Source: Acidimicrobiaceae bacterium
GTDB lineage: Bacteria; Actinomycetota; Acidimicrobiia; Acidimicrobiales; RAAP-2
NCBI GenBank assembly: GCA_003160635.1
Contig: PMLV01000164.1
Span: 1 to 64,000 of the forward strand
Direction of reading: 5' to 3'
Length of the DNA: 64,000 bases
In this document: piece after piece, positions 46,598-54,583 of the stretch
Layout: each line of letters begins with the position of its first letter
Position numbering within the stretch: the stretch's first letter is position 1
Made by a program: the position numbers and the translations under genes
The notes under the pieces: generated by a model
Seen by the model: only the letters and a program-made list of their open reading frames with translations
Databases searched by the model: none
What the model was told of the DNA's origin: nothing

Positions 46598-46609
46598 TTC
46601 GTCACGAAT
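46597..46609. promoter_or_regulatory. Inverted repeat ATTCG-TCA-CGAAT, candidate operator
   Basis: Third copy, 6 bp upstream of GCTAGC motif. Confidence 0.65.
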
Positions 46610-46615
46610 ACGGCC

Positions 46616-46641
46616 GCTAGCGCGGCACCAGTCTGAGCCGA
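46616..46641 (+). promoter_or_regulatory. GCTAGC-N7-CAGTCT-N7-GTG leaderless-promoter-like element
   Basis: Shared bipartite motif, exact 20-nt gap. Confidence 0.6.
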
Positions 46642-47166
46642 GTGGGACGGAAGTGGCGCGTCACGGGCTCGATCACGCGTTCAGTGGACGAACAGCACGG
46701 ACACCAGGTCACAACCGAGACCTACGGGATCACCGTCGAGGAGATTCCCCAAGGCCCACTTCACGCCAGGCTGGTCTTCGATCAGCCGCAACCGAAAGGA
46801 CCACCAGCTGTGGCCGAAGCGACTGCGAATATCAACGACCAGGAAGCCATCGTCGGGCATCTGAACCTCGAAGATGCCGTCAACCTGCCCGCCGGCGACT
46901 CGATCGCCGGGGCCTCGTGGACGGCGGACAACACCGACGTCACCGTGGGCCCGGGCGACACGAGCAAGACGTCTCCCGACGGCGGCGTGGTCGACCCGAC
47001 CAAGGTCACCGCATCGGCGTCGGGGACCGCCCTCGGGCTCGCCAACCTGGTGGGCACGCTCACGACGGCATCGGGTGCGACGGTCATCGTCGACGCCCAG
47101 GTGACCGTGAACGGCGGACCCGCCACCCAGGCGGCCGTGGCGTTCGACGCCGCTCAGCCCGTCTGA
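46642..47166 (+). CDS. Ig-like (BIG-type) domain virion/decoration-like protein
   Basis: ASWTADNTDVTVGPGD...VTASASGTALGLANLVGTLTTASG. Confidence 0.55.
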   Translation: MGRKWRVTGSITRSVDEQHGHQVTTETYGITVEEIPQGPLHARLVFDQPQPKGPPAVAEATANINDQEAIVGHLNLEDAVNLPAGDSIAGASWTADNTDVTVGPGDTSKTSPDGGVVDPTKVTASASGTALGLANLVGTLTTASGATVIVDAQVTVNGGPATQAAVAFDAAQPV

Positions 47167-47187
47167 CCCTCGGCCACACCGAGCAAG

Positions 47188-47215
47188 GCACCCCGGGTCG
47201 AAGGGCCCGGGGTGC
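47188..47215 (+). terminator. Terminator-like hairpin at prophage end
   Basis: GCACCCCGGG-8 nt-CCCGGGGTGC perfect 10-bp stem. Confidence 0.65.
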
Positions 47216-47439
47216 TGCGCGTCTCAGGGGGCTAACTACACCACTGACATTCGTCAGGACCGGATGGTAGGTTTGACCTCGCCAAAGCGATGAGGGCCGC
47301 CCCTGCCAGGGCGACCCTCTGAGCTGACCGCCAGGAGGTCGATTCTCCCGGGGTCCGTAGAACTGCGCGTGAGGATAGCGCATCTCTACCCCGGATCGGG
47401 TATCGGCCACCAACTGGCAGCTCAGTCGCCCAGGTGGTG

Positions 47440-47512
47440 GCCCCCGTAGCTCAAGGGATAGAGCTGGGGCTTCTGAGGCCCAAGGTTGCAGGTTCGAGTC
47501 CTGCCGGGGGCA
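47440..47512 (+). tRNA. tRNA, anticodon CTG by standard numbering (tRNA-Gln); Arg-like body, identity uncertain
   Basis: Cloverleaf folds: GCCCCCG/CGGGGGC acceptor, GCTC/GAGC, TTCTGAG loop, GCAGG-TTCGAGT-CCTGC T-arm. Confidence 0.8.
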
Positions 47513-47522
47513 CCGGTTTGAC

Positions 47523-47556
47523 GAAGAAGGGGACCTCCGAGGAGGCCCCCTTCTTC
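47523..47556 (+). terminator. Strong hairpin downstream of tRNA
   Basis: GAAGAAGGGGaCCTCC-ga-GGAGGcCCCCTTCTTC. Confidence 0.7.
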
Positions 47557-47711
47557 AATTCCGTTGCTACAACCCCTTCACGCAGGGTGGTCGCACCAGG
47601 GGCGCGTCCCTCCCTCAAGGGAAAATAGCAAGGGCTTCTGAGGCACTCTTAGTATCGGCCAGGGGCGGTCGCCAATCAAGCAAATATTGACGATTGTGGG
47701 GAAATTGCTGG

Positions 47712-48575
47712 TCAGGGTGGACAGGGCGACCCTGCATAGTCGAGCACCACGATCGAATATGCCGGCACCATCGAGCCCGGCGCCGGGCTTTGCCCAGTCA
47801 CCTCGTTCGCTGATTGTCCCGCCTGTACGGGTCGACACTGCGGGGCCACTTCGAGGTTGAGAGCAGACAGCTGGGTCCCGGCGCCCGCCTCCTGTTCGCC
47901 AACGACGTTCGGCAGCGTCCTGGTGGACGCCGCTGGCATCTGGCACGAGAGCCCGAGGATGGCGCCCTTCGCGGGTTTGAGGGGAACCAATGTCCCCGGC
48001 CCGGGGTTCTGGCTCCTAACGGTTGCAGGGCCGCCTTCAGCGATGAAGTCCTGGCCTGTGGCGCAGTAGAAGTCAGCCTGGGTTGGAAGCGTCGCCTGTG
48101 CAGATTGCAGGGAGAGGCCGATGACGTTGGGCATCGGGGCCTCGCTCGGTGAGGGGGTGGGTTTCGTTGTCGGCGTAGTCGGCAGCACCGATCCTGTTGG
48201 CGAGCCGGCTGGCGTCGTGGAGGGACGAGGGGCCGTCGTGTTGGGTTGGACCGAAGTCCCGGCGGTGGAAGCCGGGTGAGTGACCGTCGATCTCACCGCC
48301 GTCGTGGTCGTCGCTGCTCGGTTGGGTGAGATGCCGATGGTCGAGACCGAACTCGTCGATGTGGCCGGCTGAGCGGCGCCGGCCAGGTGCGCGCGGTGCT
48401 TGCTCACCGCCAGAGTCCAGGCACCCCCGGCGACCAGGAGGAGCGCTATGAGGAGGACGACCTGCTTCCTCACTCGACGACCTTCGGCGCCCAAGGCTGC
48501 CGGGTTCCACATTTTGTGCAGACGAGGGAGTACCGGTTCCGCTTGAACCGGAGCTTCTCGTCGCATTGAGCGCAC
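47712..48575 (-). CDS. Secreted/anchored PASTA-domain protein (start may be internal)
   Basis: TM segment, Ser/Thr/Pro linker, two PASTA-like units MPNVIGLSLQSAQATL and LPNVVGEQEAGAGTQL. Confidence 0.7.
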   Translation of the reverse strand: MRSMRREAPVQAEPVLPRLHKMWNPAALGAEGRRVRKQVVLLIALLLVAGGAWTLAVSKHRAHLAGAAQPATSTSSVSTIGISPNRAATTTTAVRSTVTHPASTAGTSVQPNTTAPRPSTTPAGSPTGSVLPTTPTTKPTPSPSEAPMPNVIGLSLQSAQATLPTQADFYCATGQDFIAEGGPATVRSQNPGPGTLVPLKPAKGAILGLSCQMPAASTRTLPNVVGEQEAGAGTQLSALNLEVAPQCRPVQAGQSANEVTGQSPAPGSMVPAYSIVVLDYAGSPCPP

Positions 48576-48670
48576 CGGTCGTGGTGCGCTGCCTTCGCCT
48601 GGGCCTTGGTGATACTGCCGACGAGGGCCATCAGGACGATGACGGCGATGGCGATCCAGAGCAGGTACAT
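48470..48670 (-). CDS. Small membrane zinc-ribbon protein
   Basis: TM helix plus CAQC...CTKC. Confidence 0.65.
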   Translation of the reverse strand: MYLLWIAIAVIVLMALVGSITKAQAKAAHHDRCAQCDEKLRFKRNRYSLVCTKCGTRQPWAPKVVE

Positions 48671-48839
48671 GGCCTCGTTCGTCCCCCTCGGCGGGAGGCT
48701 ATGTCCAAAATCCTGGCCAAACTATCTGGACCAGTCCCCGCCGCTTACCGCCGTCTACCGTCAGTGCGGTGCCTGGGTGACCCTAGCGCCGTGGCTAACC
48801 GTAGGCGCACGCAATTATAAGGACTCTTTTCGAGACCGT

Positions 48840-48866
48840 CCGATTCGTCCGCTCTCGCACTCCTCC
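48840..48866 (-). repeat. 27-bp copy of tRNA-Ser 5' end (1 mismatch)
   Basis: ccgattcgtccgctctcgcactcctcc vs 50713-50739 ccgattcggccgctctcgcactcctcc. Confidence 0.9.
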
Positions 48867-48945
48867 AGCTGGACTTTCGTGTTTCCGAGATCCCCTTAGT
48901 CTCCCTTTCCTAGCCATTTGTCCCGAAAACGGCCGTCTCAGGACT

Positions 48946-49206
48946 TTGGTCACACGAACCGCCAATGGTACAGGCACCATCCGGGAACGGCCGCAGGCGC
49001 TGACCTCGGGCAGTTCCGGACCGTCACCGCCACGACTCCGGCCTCAGATCGTTCCCGACGGGTCCTCAAGGACTTCGTCGGGAACGCCGCCGCTTGCGTA
49101 TCTCTGTACAGCGAGGTCAAGCGGTCACAAGATCGCGACGGCTCAGGAGGTGTCCGCCGAGGACGGAACCCAGTACGCCCAGGCCAGCGCGTCGACATTG
49201 CCGTAG
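48946..49206 (+). pseudogene. Possible decayed tyrosine-integrase N-terminus
   Basis: NGTGTIRERP in one frame, then FRTVTATTPASDRSRRVLKDFVGNAAA in the next, resembling integrase N-term arm domains. Confidence 0.4.
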
Positions 49207-49547
49207 CGTTTAGAGAGCCCTTCGGTATGGATAGCCGACGTGCCCATGGCGATCGCATCTCCTTTTGATTCAGAGGATCCCGAAGTCTCGAGAGGTCGGT
49301 TGCACGACACCGATTTTTCCACCGCGTCGACCGGGGGCTTTGGTCGGTGCTGTCAGGCCGCACCGGATCTGATGACTGTGGCGAAGGCGGCAGGCGGGCG
49401 CGAAGACAACGTCACTGAAGGCGACGGCGCGCCCAAGAATATTGACAGCTCGTAGGCGTTCGCTATCTCGGCGCCAGAGGCGCGCCGAAAAGCCCGGGGT
49501 AGAGGCATCGTGAGCAACCGCGCCTCCTCCGAGTGGTCAGAACACAC

Positions 49548-49976
49548 TCACCGCATCGCCTCATGGAAGGCGAACTCGCGGGGGTCGAGGTCGGGCCGGG
49601 CCAGCCATGCCTGGTTCTCGTGGAAGGTCATACTGATCCACCGGTCCTCTTCTTCGGACCAGGCCAGGTGAATGAAGGGAAGACCGGGAAACGGGGTCAC
49701 GGCGAGTGCCTGGTGGCCGGTCCCAGCGGCAGACCGGAGACGGCCCATGGCAGCGTCCAGATCGTCGGAGATGTCATCAAGTTCATGCACGAGAGCGGGT
49801 TTGGCTCCGGCGCAGCAGGTACGGATCAACAACCGGGCCCGGTCGATCTGGGAGATCACGTCATCGAGCAGATCCGCCGCAGGAGCCTGATGTTGCTCGA
49901 CAGGCATACGGCTTTTGTGATCAGAGGATGGGGGACCTGGCACGAGCGAAGGCTCCGGGAACATGACGCCGTCCAT
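49548..49976 (-). CDS. Hypothetical protein
   Basis: ORF only. Confidence 0.4.
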   Translation of the reverse strand: MDGVMFPEPSLVPGPPSSDHKSRMPVEQHQAPAADLLDDVISQIDRARLLIRTCCAGAKPALVHELDDISDDLDAAMGRLRSAAGTGHQALAVTPFPGLPFIHLAWSEEEDRWISMTFHENQAWLARPDLDPREFAFHEAMR

Positions 49977-50125
49977 TTCCTTGGGCGTCGCCGGGGTCTG
50001 GGGCGAGGTCGACGGTGTCCACTCCTGGGGGGAGAAAGGTCACCTTGAACGGCCAAGCTAACCCGAAAGGCAAGGTCCCTCCAAGGGGTGAGGGGATCTC
50101 GAGACCGGATTCTGTCCGTGGTCTC

Positions 50126-50593
50126 TCAGCGGAGACCGGCGAAAAAGCCCGTCAGCAGGAGCCCGACCTCATCGGCGAGGACCCCCGCCGTCACCGGCAG
50201 CTCGTGGTTGAGCCGCGGGTCACAACAGAGCTGGTAGAGCGATCCGCAGGCGCCCGCCTTCGGATCGCTGGCTCCGAAAACGAGCCGTCCCACGCGACCG
50301 TTCACGAGGGCCCCGGCGCACATGGCACAGGGCTCGAGAGTGACCACCAGGGTTACCTCCGAGAGCCGCCACGTCCCGAGCGCCTGCGCCGCGTCACGCA
50401 GGGCGAGGATCTCGGCGTGGGCCGTCGGGTCTTGGCGCAGCTCACGCTCGTTGTGCCGGGAGGCGACCATGGTGCCGCCCACCAGGGCCACGGCCCCGAC
50501 GGGGACATCGCCGTGGACCGGGGCCGACCTGGCTTCGACCAGGGCCATGCGCATGGCCTGGGCGTCGGCCTCGGTTGAGCTGGGAATGTTCAC
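50126..50593 (-). CDS. tadA: tRNA adenosine(34) deaminase
   Basis: TAHAEILALRDAAQ...LEPCAMCAGALVNGRVGRLVFGASDPKAGACGS. Confidence 0.92.
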   Translation of the reverse strand: MNIPSSTEADAQAMRMALVEARSAPVHGDVPVGAVALVGGTMVASRHNERELRQDPTAHAEILALRDAAQALGTWRLSEVTLVVTLEPCAMCAGALVNGRVGRLVFGASDPKAGACGSLYQLCCDPRLNHELPVTAGVLADEVGLLLTGFFAGLR

Positions 50594-50652
50594 CGCGTCA
50601 CGGTAGGGCAGACGGTAGGCAGGCGCCCCTCCTGCCCCACCGTCAGCCCTGC

Positions 50653-50739
50653 GGCGGAGGAAGTGGGATTTGAACCCACGGTGAGTTTCCCCACACACGA
50701 TTTCCAATCGTGCCGATTCGGCCGCTCTCGCACTCCTCC
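50653..50739 (-). tRNA. tRNA-Ser (GGA)
   Basis: GGAGGAGTGCGAGAGCGGCCGAATCGGCACGATTGGAAATCGTGTGTGGGGAAACTCACCGTGGGTTCAAATCCCACTTCCTCCGCC with long variable arm. Confidence 0.95.
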
Positions 50740-50789
50740 GAGGCTGCCCGTCTGCAGCAGTAGGGAGGCTATCTTGTCGGCTGGACCGC

Positions 50790-50900
50790 TCGGTGCTCCG
50801 TGCGGCGGCCGGGTCCTGCGCAACGGGCGCCCGTGAACCGAGTCAGGGCCGGAAGGCAGCAGCTCTCAGCGGCGCCGTCCGTGTGCCGTAGCAAACCTGG
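50790..50900 (+). ncRNA. ffs: Bacterial small SRP RNA (4.5S)
   Basis: GAACCGAGTCAGGGCCGGAAGGCAGCAGCTC core, immediately upstream of dnaX; ends approximate. Confidence 0.85.
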
Positions 50901-50904
50901 CCGT

Positions 50905-50961
50905 CGCACCGAACACCGACGGCCGCACCGAGTACCGACGGGCGCACCGAACACCGACGGG
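50905..50961 (+). repeat. Three tandem 19-bp units between SRP RNA and dnaX
   Basis: cgcaccgaacaccgacggc / cgcaccgagtaccgacggg / cgcaccgaacaccgacggg. Confidence 0.9.
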
Positions 50962-51002
50962 CGCCCACTTCCGGGGTGACCCCTCACCGGTAGGCTGCGG
51001 CC

Positions 51003-52922
51003 GTGGCCCCCGAAGGCGACACCGCACCCACTCCATACCAGTCGCTTTACCGGCGCTTCCGCCCGCAACGCTTCGCGGAGGTGCTCGGCCAGGAACACAT
51101 CAGCCTGGCCCTGCGCAACGCCGTGCGCGACGACCGCGTAGGCCACGCCTATCTGTTCAGCGGTCCCCGGGGCACCGGCAAGACGTCGACGGCCCGCATC
51201 CTGGCCAAGGCTCTCAATTGTGCGGCGCCCGACCAGGGTGAACCGTGTGGAGTCTGCGACTCCTGCATCGAGATCGCCCGGGGCACGTCACTCGATGTCC
51301 ACGAGTTGGACGCGGCGTCGAACAACGGCGTCGACGCCATGCGCGAGCTCGTCTCCCACGCCGCGCTGGGGACGCCGGGACGCTGGAAGGTCTACATCGT
51401 CGACGAAGTCCACATGCTCTCGACGGCGGCCTCCAACGCCCTGCTCAAGACCCTGGAAGAGCCCCCCGGCCACGTGGTCTTCGTGCTGGCCACCACCGAG
51501 GCCCAGAAGGTGCTTCCGACCATCCGCAGCCGCACCCAGCACTTCGAATTCCGTCTCCTCGGACCCGACGTTCTGGTGGCCCTGCTCCGCCACATCCGCG
51601 ACGAGGCCGGCCTCGAACTGGGTGACGATTCCGTCGACGCCGCCGTCCGCCGGGGCCGGGGCTCGGCCCGCGACGCTCTGTCGGCGCTGGACCAGGTGGC
51701 GGCCGGAGGTGCGGTCGACGACGAGCTCGACATGCTCAGCGCCCTGGCCGACGCCCTGGCCGAGCGTGACCCCGGTCGCGCCCTCGTCTCGGTGGCCCAG
51801 GCGTCCGAGGCCGGCCACGACATGGCCCGCCTGGCCGGTGCTCTGGCCGACCATCTCCGCCAGGCCTATCTCGTCTCCGTGGCCCCCGACCTGGTGGCCC
51901 TGCCGGGCACGGAACGCCCTCAGGTGGAGGATCTGGCCAAAAAAATGGGCCTGGCGGCCGTCGTCCGCTACATGGAGGTCCTGGGTAAGGCCCAGGTCGA
52001 CATGCGCGAGGCGCCCGACCCCCGGGTCCACCTGGAAGTGGTCCTCATCCGGCTCACCCACCCCGAGGCCGACGATTCACCCGCCGCTCTCCTCGAACGC
52101 ATTGAGCGACTCGAGCGGTCCCGGGGCGATGGTGGCCCGGTCGACCCGCCGCCGCCCCGGACGGTTGAGCCGCCCCGCCGGCCGGAGTCGGGAACGCCGG
52201 GGCCGCCTCCGACCCCGAAAGCGGCACAGCCGACGGCCTCCGGAGCCCCCCCACCACCCGCCGCCGGAGCCCCCGCGTCGAACGAGCCGTCGTCCGACGC
52301 GTCTGAGGTCACCGGCCCCGAGCTGGCCCGTCGCACCCTGGGGGCGCTCAAGCGCCCGTCCTCGGGCCGAAAGGCTCCCGGCAGAGCCGAGTCGGCCGCC
52401 GCCCCTCCGGCCACCGCCGCTCCTCCTTCCGCACCGGCGGCACCGGCGGCTCCGGGGGCGCCGGCCCGGGAGGTGTCGAGAGACGCCCTGGTCGAGTTGT
52501 GGGGCGACAGCCTGCTGGCCTCTCTGCCCAACCGGGCCCGGGCCCGGTTCCGGGTCGGTCGTTTCATGGCCGTCGAAGCAGGCACCGCCGTCTTCGGCCT
52601 CCCCAACGAGACCCATCGCTCGTACTGCGAGGAAGTCCGCATCGACGTGGAGACCGCTCTGGCCGTCCACTTCGGCACCGCCGTGCCGCTGAAGCTGGTG
52701 GTGGACGAGGAAGCGGGCACCGACACCCCGGCGCGCCCCGCCCCGCCGCCGTCCGCCGCCGCCAGCTCCGCTCTGGCCCCGGGTGCGCAGAGCGAGCACG
52801 ACGACACCCAACACGATCTCCTCGATCCCGTCGTCCTGGCGGCCCAGACCCAGCTGGCCGGCGCCGGCCTCACGCCCGAGGAGCGCCTCAAGCAGGCCTT
52901 CCCCGGCGCCGAGGAGGTCTAG
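51003..52922 (+). CDS. dnaX: DNA polymerase III gamma/tau subunit
   Basis: [65 protein letters not shown]. Confidence 0.97.
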   Translation: MAPEGDTAPTPYQSLYRRFRPQRFAEVLGQEHISLALRNAVRDDRVGHAYLFSGPRGTGKTSTARILAKALNCAAPDQGEPCGVCDSCIEIARGTSLDVHELDAASNNGVDAMRELVSHAALGTPGRWKVYIVDEVHMLSTAASNALLKTLEEPPGHVVFVLATTEAQKVLPTIRSRTQHFEFRLLGPDVLVALLRHIRDEAGLELGDDSVDAAVRRGRGSARDALSALDQVAAGGAVDDELDMLSALADALAERDPGRALVSVAQASEAGHDMARLAGALADHLRQAYLVSVAPDLVALPGTERPQVEDLAKKMGLAAVVRYMEVLGKAQVDMREAPDPRVHLEVVLIRLTHPEADDSPAALLERIERLERSRGDGGPVDPPPPRTVEPPRRPESGTPGPPPTPKAAQPTASGAPPPPAAGAPASNEPSSDASEVTGPELARRTLGALKRPSSGRKAPGRAESAAAPPATAAPPSAPAAPAAPGAPAREVSRDALVELWGDSLLASLPNRARARFRVGRFMAVEAGTAVFGLPNETHRSYCEEVRIDVETALAVHFGTAVPLKLVVDEEAGTDTPARPAPPPSAAASSALAPGAQSEHDDTQHDLLDPVVLAAQTQLAGAGLTPEERLKQAFPGAEEV

Positions 52923-52926
52923 GGCC

Positions 52927-53527
52927 GGTGTACACCGTGTCGCTCCAGGCCCTGGTGGACGAGCTCGGTCGTCTGCCCGGTATCGGGCCCAAGTCGGCCC
53001 AGCGCTTGGCCTTCCACATCCTGAAGATCGCCCCCGAGGACGCCGTCCGGCTGTCCGATGCCATCATCGCCGTCAAGGAGCACACGACCCTCTGCCCGCT
53101 TTGCTTCAACGTGGCCGAAGGCGGTCTCTGTGCCATCTGCAGCGATCCCCGCCGCGACGCGGCGCTGTTGTGCGTGGTGGAGGACCCCCGTGACATCGTC
53201 GCCGTCGAGAGGACCCAGGAATTCCGCGGTCGCTACCACGTCCTGCACGGCTCGCTCAATCCCATCGAGGGGGTGGGACCCGATCAGCTGCGCGTGAAGG
53301 AGCTCCTGGCCCGGTTGGACGACGAGGGGGTGACCGAGATCATCCTCTGCACCAATCCGAACCTCGAGGGCGAGGCCACGGCCATGTACCTGGCCCGGCT
53401 GCTCAAGGGAATGAACCTGTCGGTCACCCGCATCGCCAGCGGCCTGCCCGTGGGCGGCGATCTGGAGTACGCCGACGAGCTCACCCTCGGTCGCGCCCTC
53501 GAGGGTCGCCGCCAGGTGGACGCCTGA
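52927..53527 (+). CDS. recR: Recombination mediator RecR
   Basis: [21 protein letters not shown]4 zinc finger [31 protein letters not shown]. Confidence 0.97.
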
Positions 53528-53542
53528 GCGAGTGCTTTGCCG

Positions 53543-54577
53543 TCAGCTGAAGAGCTGCGGTTGGTCGGGCCCGGCATCGAGGGCGAAGTACCCGGGGATC
53601 TCGTCCGTGGCCGTGTCGAGATAGATCTTCGCCTCCGGTGGTTGGGCGAACCGGCCGTGGCTCCAGCGCACCTCGACGTGGCCCTCCACCACCCGGTCCC
53701 GCTTCGTCGCCCGCTCCCGATAGCCCACGGTCCAGTCGACCTGCGGTTGCCCGGCCTCGCCCGCCCTGATGTCGAGGCCCTGGAATTCGAAGGCCTGGCG
53801 CCAGTCCCAGGGACTGGCCACCCGCAGCCGTAACGGCCGCTTGGCGTCGGCCCCGAGCAGGAAATAGCTGGCGTTGCCGATACGCAGAAGTCTCCACGCT
53901 TGCCGTTCCTGGGCCCGTTGGCGCACCACATTGGCCGCCCAACGCTCGGCCGAGTCGGTGCTCACCCGGCGGCACAGCGCCCGGTAGGGCTCCTGCGCCC
54001 CGGCCGGATACGACCGCCCCGGTAACGCCAGCCGCAGCCGCCGCCGGTCGACCGCCGTGAGCGCCTCGGGATCATCGGGCAGATCGTCCAGGCCCGTGGC
54101 CGTCCGGCACGCCCGGTACAGAGCCCGGTACTCGTCGGCTGCTGTCCGCAGATACCAGTCTGTCTGATCCCAGTCCCCGGCTATGAGCAACAAACCGTCG
54201 AACAGCCGGGCGGGCGACGGATTGGCGATGTTGCGCGACAGGTACTTGCAGCTGACCAGATAGACGTGATCGATCCGCAGGTCGACGGGAGCGACCTCGT
54301 CGCCGGGGGGACGCCGCCCTCCCGTCCACTCGATAAGACGCGGTCTGCGTCCGTCCAGGGCGTCGGGCGCTTCGAGAAACGCCCGCCCGTTGGCGAAGGC
54401 GCCGGCGAACTCGGCGCCGAAGCTACCGCTCCCGTGCAGCTCGCTCAGCCGGCTCCACGTCGCGTCGGAGATGCTCAGTGCCGAGGGTCGTGCCGCCAGC
54501 GCTGTGCGGACATCGGGGTAGGAGAACATGCCCAGGGCGGTGGCCAGTTCGGTGACCGTGGTGCGGTCATCGGGCAC
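53543..54577 (-). CDS. Putative restriction-endonuclease-like protein paired with methyltransferase
   Basis: VDLRIDHVYLVSCKYLSRNIANPSP resembles a PD-(D/E)xK core; adjacent to and downstream of MTase gene. Confidence 0.5.
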   Translation of the reverse strand: MPDDRTTVTELATALGMFSYPDVRTALAARPSALSISDATWSRLSELHGSGSFGAEFAGAFANGRAFLEAPDALDGRRPRLIEWTGGRRPPGDEVAPVDLRIDHVYLVSCKYLSRNIANPSPARLFDGLLLIAGDWDQTDWYLRTAADEYRALYRACRTATGLDDLPDDPEALTAVDRRRLRLALPGRSYPAGAQEPYRALCRRVSTDSAERWAANVVRQRAQERQAWRLLRIGNASYFLLGADAKRPLRLRVASPWDWRQAFEFQGLDIRAGEAGQPQVDWTVGYRERATKRDRVVEGHVEVRWSHGRFAQPPEAKIYLDTATDEIPGYFALDAGPDQPQLFS

Positions 54578-54583
54578 GGAAAC

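Noticed and set aside
47440-47512. tRNA as attachment site of the visible prophage
   Set aside because: The prophage abuts the 5' side of the tRNA and no repeated tRNA fragment was found on the left side within the window; cannot be supported.
48780-48800. cctagcgccgtgg as a host copy of the GCTAGC motif
   Set aside because: First base differs and no NANNNT at the expected spacing or start codon follows.
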